From Sphingosinicella sp. BN140058 (GTDB lineage Bacteria > Pseudomonadota > Alphaproteobacteria > Sphingomonadales > Sphingomonadaceae): a stretch of DNA of 64,000 nucleotides. The stretch's first letter is position 1. Each line of letters starts with the position of its first letter. Position numbers and translations under genes: made by a program. The stretch spans positions 4,907,501 to 4,971,500 of the forward strand of contig NZ_CP035501.1 in the NCBI RefSeq assembly GCF_004135585.1. The letters run 5' to 3'. Of the stretch, positions 25,882 to 33,613 are shown piece after piece. The notes under the pieces were generated by a model that had not been told where the DNA came from, did not search any database, and was given only the letters and a program-made list of their open reading frames with translations.

Positions 25882-26530
25882 TGGCGCCGCGCACGAGGCA
25901 CTCCGGCCTCCCTACATGAGGCGGACCGTGGCGCCCGAGGCGGGCGCCATCGGCCGTTCGCAACAGCGCCGGGGCTGGAGTGGGCCGACTGGCGTCGCAA
26001 GGTCCCTCGGCGGCAAGAAAGGTCCGGAGATCGGCCTGGTGCGCCGCACAAGACCTTGCGCCACCCCGGTGCGAGACGCAGGCGCCGGACAGGTGGGATG
26101 CTCGCCGACCCTATCGTCGGCCGCAGGGTGAAAGCGGAAAAAGCCCTGCGTTCATCATCGCTGTCGAGTCCGATCAACACGGCTTCTCCCTCGCCGAGCC
26201 ACAAATGGCGCCACCGTCCCGACTGGCCTTGGCGAACGCCGGGGCTTGGGACTGCGCGCCCGGCGCTTGGTCCGCAGCGATCATATGCAGGCCACCCGTT
26301 GCGCCGAAAGAACCAAGATCCGCGATTCGAGCTGGACCATGTCGTCGCGCGCTGCAGCGCCCGATCCCGGCGCGGCCGCGGCAAGGCCGCGGGAGTGGTC
26401 ATGGTACATTTCGATTAACAAGTCTCGGGCCTGCAACCGGCCGGCAATTCCGGATACTTCGCCCGGAAACGACCGGCACCGCCAGGGCAATCCACGAGCG
26501 GCATTAAAACGCGCGACCGCAGAGAAGGTG
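25882..26530. other. Intergenic region with leader element and GC-rich hairpins
   Basis: The 650 bp between the MFS start and the CMD remnant hold leader element copy B and, at about 26378-26398, the GC-rich palindrome GCGGCCGCGGCAAGGCCGC. No intact gene is visible. A minus-strand frame spanning it reads through element B, but it has no family match I know. Confidence 0.45.
26083..26186 (-). promoter_or_regulatory. Conserved leader element, copy B
   Basis: Read on the minus strand this matches 11857-11962. GCCGTGTTGATCGGACTCGA and GATGATGAACGCAGGG are followed by a T-run, TTTCACCCTGCGG, and after 24 bases ACCTGTCCGG. The core of about 70 bases differs at only about six positions from copy A. 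The CGCAGGG/CCCTGCG hairpin is preserved. It lies about 200 bases upstream of the MFS start at 25881 and points towards it. Confidence 0.6.
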
Positions 26531-26596
26531 ATGACCCGCCGAATGAACATCTTCAAGGCGGCGCCCATTCCGGCACAGCGACGGCGCAGCACCTGA
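26531..26596 (+). pseudogene. Remnant of a carboxymuconolactone decarboxylase gene start
   Basis: The 21-codon frame MTRRMNIFKAAPIPAQ... matches the first 13 residues of the CMD protein at 2815 (MTPRMNIFQAAP) and then diverges and stops. A good start with GAGAAGGTG before the ATG remains. The rest of the gene is gone, and the next gene is an NmrA-like oxidoreductase, the same partnership as in the 600-4471 operon. This points to a third CMD/NmrA locus that lost its CMD gene by deletion. Confidence 0.6.
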
Positions 26597-26743
26597 GGCG
26601 CGGCTGCGTGGGGCCTCCTTCTGTCGCGCGACTGCAGCGGCCCGGTGTCCGGGTCGTTCGCGCATCACGATCGAGAGCCAGCGGGCGGTTGAACCCTCGT
26701 CGCGCAGACCGAAGATCGATAGCCCGGATGAGGAGCAGGTAAG

Positions 26744-27496
26744 ATGAAAGTCACGGTGATCGGCGGCACCGGACTGGTCGGCCGGAGGGTTGTGGGCCAG
26801 CTGCGGAGGCAGGGCCATGAGGTCGTCGTCGCGGCGCGTTCGACGGGGATCGACATCGTCACCGGAACCGGGCTTGCGAAGGCGCTGGAGGGGACGGACG
26901 TTGTCGTCGACGTCTCGAACTCGGGCTATGGCGCCCCAGTTGCTATGGAGCAGTTCTTCGCGGCGGCGGGTCGCCTCTTGCTGGAGGCGGAACGCAAGGC
27001 GGGCGTCGCACACCATATCACCATGTCCGCAGTCGGCGTGGGACGACTGAGAAGCGGTTATTTCCTCGCCAAGGAGGCGCAGGAGGCACTCGTCATGGAA
27101 GCAGGCATAGCGTTCACGATTGTTCGGTCTGCGCCTTTTTTCGAGTTCATCTACAATATCGTGGACTCGGGCGGCGACGGCGACGACGTGCGCCTTCCTC
27201 CTGTCGAGATGCAGCCGATCGGCGCGGACGATGCCGCCTCTTCGCTTGCGAGGATTGCGGCACTCGGGGAGGCCAGCGGTATCTTGGAGGTCGTCGGCCC
27301 CGAGCGCCACATGCTGCCAGACCTCGCCCTCGAGATCCTCACCGCCAACGAGGACCAGCGCAGGGTCCTGGTGGATCCGGACGCACTCTACTTCGGGTCG
27401 ACTTGCCGTAACGAGCCGCTGACGGCGCACGGGCGACCTCCGGCGGGGTCAACTTCCTTCGACGATTGGCTGCGGGCATGGATCGCTTCCGCCTGA
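26744..27496 (+). CDS. NmrA-like NAD(P)-binding oxidoreductase
   Basis: This 250-residue paralogue of the genes at 600, 3710 and 36176 has the Rossmann motif VTVIGGTGLVGRRVV. It then has VVVDVSNSGYG, HHITMSAVGVG, YFLAKEAQEA and VRSAPFFEFIY, and ends ALYFGSTCRN...FDDWLRAWI. GGAGCAGGTAAG precedes the ATG. It follows a CMD remnant at 26531 and faces a convergent DUF1810 gene. Substrate unknown. Confidence 0.87.
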   Translation: MKVTVIGGTGLVGRRVVGQLRRQGHEVVVAARSTGIDIVTGTGLAKALEGTDVVVDVSNSGYGAPVAMEQFFAAAGRLLLEAERKAGVAHHITMSAVGVGRLRSGYFLAKEAQEALVMEAGIAFTIVRSAPFFEFIYNIVDSGGDGDDVRLPPVEMQPIGADDAASSLARIAALGEASGILEVVGPERHMLPDLALEILTANEDQRRVLVDPDALYFGSTCRNEPLTAHGRPPAGSTSFDDWLRAWIASA

Positions 27497-27512
27497 GGGA
27501 TGGCGCCAGGCT

Positions 27513-27935
27513 TCAGCCGTACCGTCGGAGCTGGAGGATCGTCTCCTCGTCAACCATGTTGTCGTACCAGACGGCCAAAACCGTCCGCAGCAGCACCTCG
27601 TTGGTCGCCTCCGCGAAGAGTGTGAGGGATCGGTGGAGCTTGCGGGCATCGGCGGGCCCGAAGACCTCGAGAGCGGAAGTGCTGACCAGCGTGAACAGGG
27701 TCTCCACGCATTCCCGGTAGCGATTGCCGAGCATCGGGAAGATCAGATAGGCGCTCGCCTCGTCAAGGGAGGAGAGGGCGTATATACTTCTGGCCTCGTC
27801 CGGCAGCGCCATTCTGGGAAAGATATAGTCCATGTGGGACGTGCACATCGCACCTCTCTGCAGCATTCCTAGCGCATCCTCGTAAGTTCCGGCCTGCGCC
27901 TCCAGAAATCTTTGCAAGTCATAGTCATCGTTCAT
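27513..27935 (-). CDS. DUF1810 family protein
   Basis: This 140-residue protein matches the DUF1810 layout: DYDLQRFLEAQAGTYEDALGML, then MDYIFPRMALPDEA, YALSSLDEASAYLIFPMLGNR and a helical end. DUF1810 proteins (e.g. the NADAR-adjacent calpastatin-like group) have no settled role. The usual Trp-rich FVFPQ segment is altered here to YIFPR. Its start overlaps the stop of the MocR-type gene by four bases, so the two are co-translated. Confidence 0.85.
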   Translation of the reverse strand: MNDDYDLQRFLEAQAGTYEDALGMLQRGAMCTSHMDYIFPRMALPDEARSIYALSSLDEASAYLIFPMLGNRYRECVETLFTLVSTSALEVFGPADARKLHRSLTLFAEATNEVLLRTVLAVWYDNMVDEETILQLRRYG

Positions 27936-29383
27936 GCGGCACGTGCCTCCATGACTTGGCATGGGGCGCTCTCGATCAGCCTGAGCAGGGCATCGCACGC
28001 ACTGTCGAGCAACTCGCGGTGCAGGTTGGTGACGGATAGGACAAAGCCCTGACGCGCTTTGGCAGGGTCGCTGCTCCAGATCGAAAGCGGGGAGGGCGCG
28101 ATCCCAAGTTCGGGCGCCCGATGAGCAAGCGCCACGTCGTCGGCGCACCGCGGCAGCCGGACGATCGCGGTGAGCCCGCCCGCGGCCTCGATTCGCAGGG
28201 CCGGGTCGAGCCGAGCGAGCATTGCCTGTCGCCGCTCCTTGTAGAGGCGTTTCATGTGCCGCAGGTGCCGCAGGAAGTGACCTTGGCGAAGGAAGTCGGC
28301 AAGGGCGAGCTGCGTTGTGGCGTTGGGAGCCGGGTTGAGGCAGTCCGCGACCTCTGCGAACCGCCGCGCGAGCTGCAGTGGAGCGACGACGTAGCCGAGG
28401 CCTATCGCCGGACTGACAGTGCTCGCAAAGGAGCCGACATGAATAACCCGTCCCTCCGGATCCTGAGCCGCCAGCGCCGGACTGGCGCGGCAGGAGAGCT
28501 GGAGTGCGCCAAGAGTATCGTCCTCGACGAGCCAGGCATCCTCGCGGATTGCCCAGCCAAGCAAGGCGGCCCGGCGCTCCGCCGAGAGCGTGGCGCCCGT
28601 AGGCGCATGCTGGCCTGGAGTGACGATCGCGACCGCCGCGTGCGGCGCAGCCCGAACGCCATGGTCGACGCGCAGACCCTTGGCGTCGACTGGAATGGGA
28701 ACGGGGCACAAGCCGGCCATCTTGACCGCCATGCGCGTGGCCGGGCAGCAAGGGTCTTCGATCCAGGCTGAGCGTCCGGCGGCTTGCAGCGCAAGCATCG
28801 TAAGGCATAGGCCGTTGCGGTAGCCGCCTGTCAGGACGATCTGGTCGGGGTGGCAGCTGATGCGGCGCGTGATCGCAAGATGGGCTGCAATCTCGGCGCG
28901 GAGCTCCGGCTCACCGCGCGAGTTCGGCGGTCCCACCGGCATGACGGCGTTCACGCGGACAGCGCGCGTCCGGAGCCTGGCCCAGAGTTTCGCGGGAAAG
29001 CCGTCCTGGGCGGGCACGCCCATCTGGAAAGGGAGCGGCCGAAGAGAGGTTCCGCGATCAAGATCCCGGCGGGGGGAGAGTATCTCGATACGCCTGACGT
29101 CGATGGGTCCAGGCGCGGCGCGCAGGGCGACCCGCGTCCCGGCGGCGCCGGACGGCACGACGAGCTGCTCGTCGGCCAGTGCGTCATAGGCGGCCTTGAT
29201 CGTCCCTCGAGCCACCCCGAGCTGTGCGGCGAGGTCCATCCACGAGGGCAGCCGGGCACCCGCGCGCAGGCGGCCATCGAGGATCGCGGTGCGCAGGTTG
29301 GATGCAATCTGAACGGCGAGCGGCGTCGAGATCGATCGATCGACCGTAACGGCGAGTTCCGCCCGTGCCCGTGGTGCAGTCAT
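27932..29383 (-). CDS. MocR/PdxR-type GntR regulator lacking the PLP lysine
   Basis: This 483-residue protein starts at the ATG at 29383 behind the strong site GAGGTGAGGAA. Residues about 12-85 are a GntR winged helix (STPLAVQIASNLRTAI, RLPSWMDLAAQLGVARGTIKAAYDAL). Residues about 115-480 are an aminotransferase-like domain (ELRAEIAAHLAITRRI, IVTPGQHAPTGATLS, AWLVEDDT). The family motif GTFSKT, whose Lys binds PLP, reads GSFAST at 317-322, with Ser321 in the Lys position. The usual EDDYD reads EDDTL. It therefore looks like a PLP-independent ligand sensor or a decayed one. It is divergent from a FixJ gene and coupled to DUF1810. Confidence 0.88.
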   Translation of the reverse strand: MTAPRARAELAVTVDRSISTPLAVQIASNLRTAILDGRLRAGARLPSWMDLAAQLGVARGTIKAAYDALADEQLVVPSGAAGTRVALRAAPGPIDVRRIEILSPRRDLDRGTSLRPLPFQMGVPAQDGFPAKLWARLRTRAVRVNAVMPVGPPNSRGEPELRAEIAAHLAITRRISCHPDQIVLTGGYRNGLCLTMLALQAAGRSAWIEDPCCPATRMAVKMAGLCPVPIPVDAKGLRVDHGVRAAPHAAVAIVTPGQHAPTGATLSAERRAALLGWAIREDAWLVEDDTLGALQLSCRASPALAAQDPEGRVIHVGSFASTVSPAIGLGYVVAPLQLARRFAEVADCLNPAPNATTQLALADFLRQGHFLRHLRHMKRLYKERRQAMLARLDPALRIEAAGGLTAIVRLPRCADDVALAHRAPELGIAPSPLSIWSSDPAKARQGFVLSVTNLHRELLDSACDALLRLIESAPCQVMEARAA

Positions 29384-29888
29384 TTCCTCACCTCGTGTGC
29401 CCGTCATCTCATGGATTTCCTTGAAATTTGGTCCGCAGGCGCGCCGCTGTCGAGGCGAGGGCGACCCATACGAAAGTGCAGGAGGCTCCGGCGAAGCGGT
29501 TAAAGAGGTCGGTCCGGGCGTTCCTGCGTTGCTCCTCGTTGTCCGGAGCATGATCGTTCGAGCGGGCTCGGCATCGATGCGTCGGTCGGGGAGCCGCCGC
29601 TGCCAGTCCGCGCGGGCCGGTGTTCCGGACCGGCCTGGGCCAGAGATGCTCCCAAACCCAGGGGGCGTGCGCGCGGCGAGCAGCGGGTAAGGCCTCGGTG
29701 GCCTGCGGGACCCTTGTCCGGTCCGATTTGGATCAATATTGTGCAACTGGGTCCCGCTGGCAGGGCCAGCACCCATCTTCCACCGGGGCGTTGCCAAAGG
29801 CCCTGGGTCGAGTCTTCCGGCGGAACGCTGCGGCGCAACGAGTGCGCGACATGCCCGCGGCGTGCGACAACAGGGAGGAGCGCAGAAT
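29384..29888. other. Divergent promoter region without a gene
   Basis: The 505 bp between the MocR-type gene (minus) and the FixJ gene (plus) should carry both promoters. No clear coding signal is seen. A GGGAGGAGCGCAG block just before 29889 serves as the FixJ ribosome-binding site. Confidence 0.45.
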
Positions 29889-30539
29889 ATGACCGGCAAC
29901 GTTGCTGCTCACGAGAAACCCCTCGTTCTGGTCGTGGACGATGACGAGAGAGTGCGGCTCGCCATCAGCGAGCTGATGCAGTCCGTCGGCATGGAGGCGA
30001 TCTGCTACGGCTCCACGCGCGAGCTCATGGAGGCGCAGCTTCTCGATCGTGCAGGCTGCCTCGTGCTCGACGTCCGCATGCCGGGATTGAGCGGACTGGA
30101 CCTGCAGCATCACCTGTCGACGGCTGGTATAGCAACACCGATCGTGTTCCTCACCGGCTATGGCGACATACCGATGTCGGTCCAGGCGATGAAGGCCGGC
30201 GCGGTCGACTTCCTGACCAAGCCCTTCCGGGATCAGACTTTGCTCGATGCCGTCTCCGTCGCCATCGAGCGGAACGCCGCCGAGCGCGCGAACGCACGCG
30301 TGGTCCAGGAGGATCTCGAACGATTTGCGACGCTTACTCCGCGAGAGTGCGAGGTCATGGGAGAGGTGGCGCAGGGGCGTCTGAACAAGCAGATCGCGCA
30401 CGATCTCGGGATCAGTGAGATAACCGTGAAGCTCCATCGCAGCAACGTGATGAAGAAGATGCGGTCGGGTTCGGTAGGTGAGCTGATCCGGGCCTGGGAC
30501 AGGCTGCCGCTGGAGGTTCGTGCCAAGCGGCCGGCTTAG
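29889..30539 (+). CDS. Orphan FixJ-family response regulator
   Basis: This 216-residue protein has a receiver domain (VVDDDERVR pocket, Asp61 in LVLDVRMPG, Lys in FLTKPFRDQ) and a FixJ/LuxR helix-turn-helix (TLTPRECEVMGEVAQG, NKQIAHDLGISEITVKLHR). No kinase gene is adjacent. It is strikingly like the FixJ at 7834, sharing the YGSTRELMEA-type and FRDQTLLDAV segments, so the kinase at 5669 may also phosphorylate it. GGGAGGAG precedes the ATG. Confidence 0.92.
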   Translation: MTGNVAAHEKPLVLVVDDDERVRLAISELMQSVGMEAICYGSTRELMEAQLLDRAGCLVLDVRMPGLSGLDLQHHLSTAGIATPIVFLTGYGDIPMSVQAMKAGAVDFLTKPFRDQTLLDAVSVAIERNAAERANARVVQEDLERFATLTPRECEVMGEVAQGRLNKQIAHDLGISEITVKLHRSNVMKKMRSGSVGELIRAWDRLPLEVRAKRPA

Positions 30540-30971
30540 ACCTCGGCATGGGAGATTTCCGGCGCGCCCGCCCGGAGCTCCTTGCCGATTTCGTCAGGGA
30601 TGGGCGAGGCGGGGCGCCCTCCTCCCCAGCTCGGGCCCGGCCCGCGGCGCCGAAGGTTCGCCTGTTCCTTGGTATGGTTCTTTCTAGACGAGGGTCTCGG
30701 GCGAGGGATGCTTTGACCGGATGGAAGCGCGGGCGCACTCGGTGCATTCCCGACAGCACACGCCGTCCGCTCCGGAGAAGAAGATGTATCTCGCCCGCGC
30801 CGCTTCCATCCGCCGTGCATCGCGTGGCGAGCCTTGCGGCGTGCGGCGTGACCCGGTTCAGGTGGCGCTCGATGTAGCTGCGTCCGCCACCCCGACGGAG
30901 CGTTCGAGCGGGCTTGCATCTTCAGCTGACGAAGCGGCGCCACAGCAAGGCTCATCGCCGGAGGTCGAACA
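30540..30971. other. Non-coding stretch upstream of the efflux operon
   Basis: These 432 bp contain no convincing gene. Around 30605-30640 lies a GC-rich CCTCCTCCCCAGCTCGGGCC block like those near 10395 and 19950. The promoter of the efflux operon is expected within about 100 bases of 30972 but cannot be placed. GGAGGTCGAACA precedes the GTG start. Confidence 0.4.
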
Positions 30972-32003
30972 GTGCGCGTCGCCAAGAAAAAGCTGATCGG
31001 TGCGGCTCTCTGCGTCGCGGCCGTCCTGGCGCTCGTCCTTGGCTGGACATGGGCGGCGGCCGGAGAGTCAGCGTCAACCGACAATGCCTATGTGCGCGGC
31101 GACATCACATCCCTCGCCCCCAAGATCGGCGGCTACGTCACCGGCGTCGAGGTCGAGGACAATCAGGTCGTCCGCCCGGGCGATGTCCTCTTCCGCATCG
31201 ATGATCGAGACTTTCGCGCAAGGCTGCAGCAGGCGGAAGCGAATGTGGATGCGGCACGCGCGCGTCTCGCCAATGTTGCAGAGGAAACCCGGCTCCAGGG
31301 GGCTCTGATCCGCCAGGCGCAGGCGCAGCGGCGTGCCGTGCTTGCGGACCTGGAGCTCGCGAGAAAATCGAGCGATAGGCGACGGGAACTCATCGAGAGC
31401 GGCGCTGTCAGTCAAGCACAGGTCGATGAGAGCGACGCCGGACGGATGCGCGCCGAAGCTGGTGCTGCTGCCTCTTCGGCCACCGTCGACGCGCAGCGCG
31501 GCAAGATCGGCGTGCTCGGCACCCAGCGTGAGGCCGCGATTGCCGCGCTGGCGCAAGCCGAAGCGGCGCGGGAGCTGGCGCGCATCGATCTCGAGAATAC
31601 GGTGGTTCGTGCGCCGGTGGGAGGCGTCGTCGGCAATCGTCAGGTGCGAATTGGCAGGCTTGTCGCGCCGGGCGTACCCCTTCTCGACATCGTGCCTGTT
31701 GCCGCCCTGTACGTGGTCGCGAATTTCAAGGAAACGCAGCTCCAGCATGTCCGGCCAGGCCAGGCGGTACGGATTGAGGTGGACGGATATCCCGACGCGG
31801 CCATCGACGGCCGTGTCGACAGCCTTGCACCAGGCAGCGGGTCCGCATTCAGCCTCATTCCCGCCGACAATTCCACAGGCAATTTTGTTCGGGTCGTCCA
31901 ACGGGTTCCCGTCAAGATCCGGCTCACTCGCAACCCGCTTCCCGGCCGGCTGGTGCCAGGGCTGTCGGCACGGGTCGAGATCGACCGGAGATCGGTGCCG
32001 TGA
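30972..32003 (+). CDS. HlyD/EmrA-type membrane fusion protein
   Basis: This 343-residue protein starts at a GTG behind GGAGG. It has an N-terminal anchor (LIGAALCVAAVLALVLGWTW), a biotinyl-lipoyl half-motif (STDNAYVRGDITSLAPKIGGYV), a long coiled-coil hairpin at about 85-190, and a second lipoyl half and beta barrel (ENTVVRAPVGGVVGNRQVR, LYVVANFKETQL). This is the periplasmic adaptor of a tripartite pump. It overlaps the MFS gene by four bases (GTGA) and is followed by the outer-membrane channel. The substrate is unknown. Confidence 0.93.
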   Translation: MRVAKKKLIGAALCVAAVLALVLGWTWAAAGESASTDNAYVRGDITSLAPKIGGYVTGVEVEDNQVVRPGDVLFRIDDRDFRARLQQAEANVDAARARLANVAEETRLQGALIRQAQAQRRAVLADLELARKSSDRRRELIESGAVSQAQVDESDAGRMRAEAGAAASSATVDAQRGKIGVLGTQREAAIAALAQAEAARELARIDLENTVVRAPVGGVVGNRQVRIGRLVAPGVPLLDIVPVAALYVVANFKETQLQHVRPGQAVRIEVDGYPDAAIDGRVDSLAPGSGSAFSLIPADNSTGNFVRVVQRVPVKIRLTRNPLPGRLVPGLSARVEIDRRSVP

Positions 32004-33613
32004 CCCGTGGGGCGGCGAATGCGGTGCCGCAGGCGCTGCACAGGGCAGGGATGTCCGGCGCGTTGCTGATTGCCGGGATATTGCTCGCCAGCCTGACGGA
32101 AGCAATCGCCGGCACGGTGCTGGCGCTGGCAAAGGGAGACATTAGCGGGGACATCCACGCGACCCCCGACGAGTTCGCGTTGCTGGACGTCTCCTACACG
32201 GCCTCGAAGCTGGCGGGGTTCGCACTCGCCCCCTGGCTCGTCACACGTGTCGATCCGGTCAGGCTGCTGCTGGCCGCGACGCTGACGATGGGACTGTCGA
32301 GCGCGGTTTCCGCAGGCGCGAGCGGGCTGGACACGCTGGTTATGCTGCGCCTCGTGCAAGGCCTTTCAGGTGGGGTCCTGCTCGTGAGCGGCCAGGCGAT
32401 CCTTTTCTGGTTGTTTCCGGCATCGCGCCAGCCACTCGTCCAGGCGCTCTTCGCGATCGGCGCCGTGGTCGCGCCGGCGGCTCTCGCCCCGGCAGTTCAG
32501 GCGTGGCTCCTCGACAGCTCTTCGTGGAATTGGATCTTTCTCGCAATCCTTCCCGTCGCGCTCCTTGCAGCCGGGCTTCTGCTCATTGCCGATACTCCGC
32601 CGACAATTGTTCCGCGGCAGCACAGCATGGACTGGCTCTCCTTCGCATCTCTGACGATTGCGATGGCGGGCGCCACCTATCTGCTGAGCCAGGGCAACCG
32701 CTGGGACTGGTTCGAGGCGAGTCGGATGCGTTGGGCCATTCTGATCGTCGCGACCAGCTTCGGCTTTTTTCTTGTTCGGCAACACCGAGAGCGCGCCGTG
32801 TTCGACACGCGCGTGTTCAAGGTAGACGACTTCACCTTCGCCTTCGTCGTCAGCTTTGTGGCCGGCGCGGCCCTGTTCGGCAGCGCATTTCTGATCCCCG
32901 CCTTTGCTTTGTCCGTCCTGGGGTTTACCGCGAGCGGGGCTGGGGAACTTCTCCTGCCCAGCGGCGGCCTCTTCGTCGCGAGTCTGCTGTTGGCCGGAGG
33001 CATGATGCAGGCGCGGCGCATCCCGCCGATCGCGACGGTGCCCTTCGGCATTGCCTTCATCATGGCAGCGATGTGGCTCCTTTCCGGCTCGACTCTCGAG
33101 AGCGGTGCCGAAGACTTGATGCCCGCTCTACTGCTGCGGGGGCTTGGTCTCGGCTTCCTCTTCCTGTCGATTACGTTGATAGCGTTCGGTCGCCTCGAGC
33201 CGGCCAGCCTCGCGTCGGGCATCGGGCTGTTCAACATCGGGCGGCAGCTGGGGGGCTTGATCGGAGTGGCAGGGCTCCAGACGCTGATCTCCCAGCAAAG
33301 CGTTGCGAACACGGTGGTTCTCGGCGCCGGATTGAGCGCGGGCACGCCCGCTCTCGCCGAACGCCTCGCGGCAACGTCGTCGCTGCTCGTGTCGCGCGGC
33401 ATGGATGCCGTAGCGGCCTCCACTGCCGCAAGGGCAATGCTGGGCCGCGCGACCATGGGGCAGGCTACGGTGATAGCGTTCGACACCGCTTTCAATGCGG
33501 TCGCCTTGCTCTTCGTAGCCGCGGCCCCGGTGATCATCGGAGTCAAGATCGGCCTTTCGCGCGCCGCGGCTTCGCGGCGGCGGCGGCCCGGGACGACGGG
33601 AGAGGAGGCATGA
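32000..33613 (+). CDS. EmrB/DHA2-type MFS drug exporter
   Basis: This 537-residue inner-membrane transporter has about fourteen helices. It starts at a GTG overlapping the adaptor stop. Features are GALLIAGILLASLTEAIAGTVL, the early-helix motif LDVSYTASKLAGFALAPWL, RLVQGLSGGVLLVSGQ (motif C region) and late helices GLFNIGRQLGGLIGVAG. This is the proton-driven pump of the EmrAB type. The C-terminal tail is arginine-rich. The stop overlaps the NodT gene start, so all three pump genes are translationally coupled. Confidence 0.93.
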   Translation: MTRGAANAVPQALHRAGMSGALLIAGILLASLTEAIAGTVLALAKGDISGDIHATPDEFALLDVSYTASKLAGFALAPWLVTRVDPVRLLLAATLTMGLSSAVSAGASGLDTLVMLRLVQGLSGGVLLVSGQAILFWLFPASRQPLVQALFAIGAVVAPAALAPAVQAWLLDSSSWNWIFLAILPVALLAAGLLLIADTPPTIVPRQHSMDWLSFASLTIAMAGATYLLSQGNRWDWFEASRMRWAILIVATSFGFFLVRQHRERAVFDTRVFKVDDFTFAFVVSFVAGAALFGSAFLIPAFALSVLGFTASGAGELLLPSGGLFVASLLLAGGMMQARRIPPIATVPFGIAFIMAAMWLLSGSTLESGAEDLMPALLLRGLGLGFLFLSITLIAFGRLEPASLASGIGLFNIGRQLGGLIGVAGLQTLISQQSVANTVVLGAGLSAGTPALAERLAATSSLLVSRGMDAVAASTAARAMLGRATMGQATVIAFDTAFNAVALLFVAAAPVIIGVKIGLSRAAASRRRRPGTTGEEA

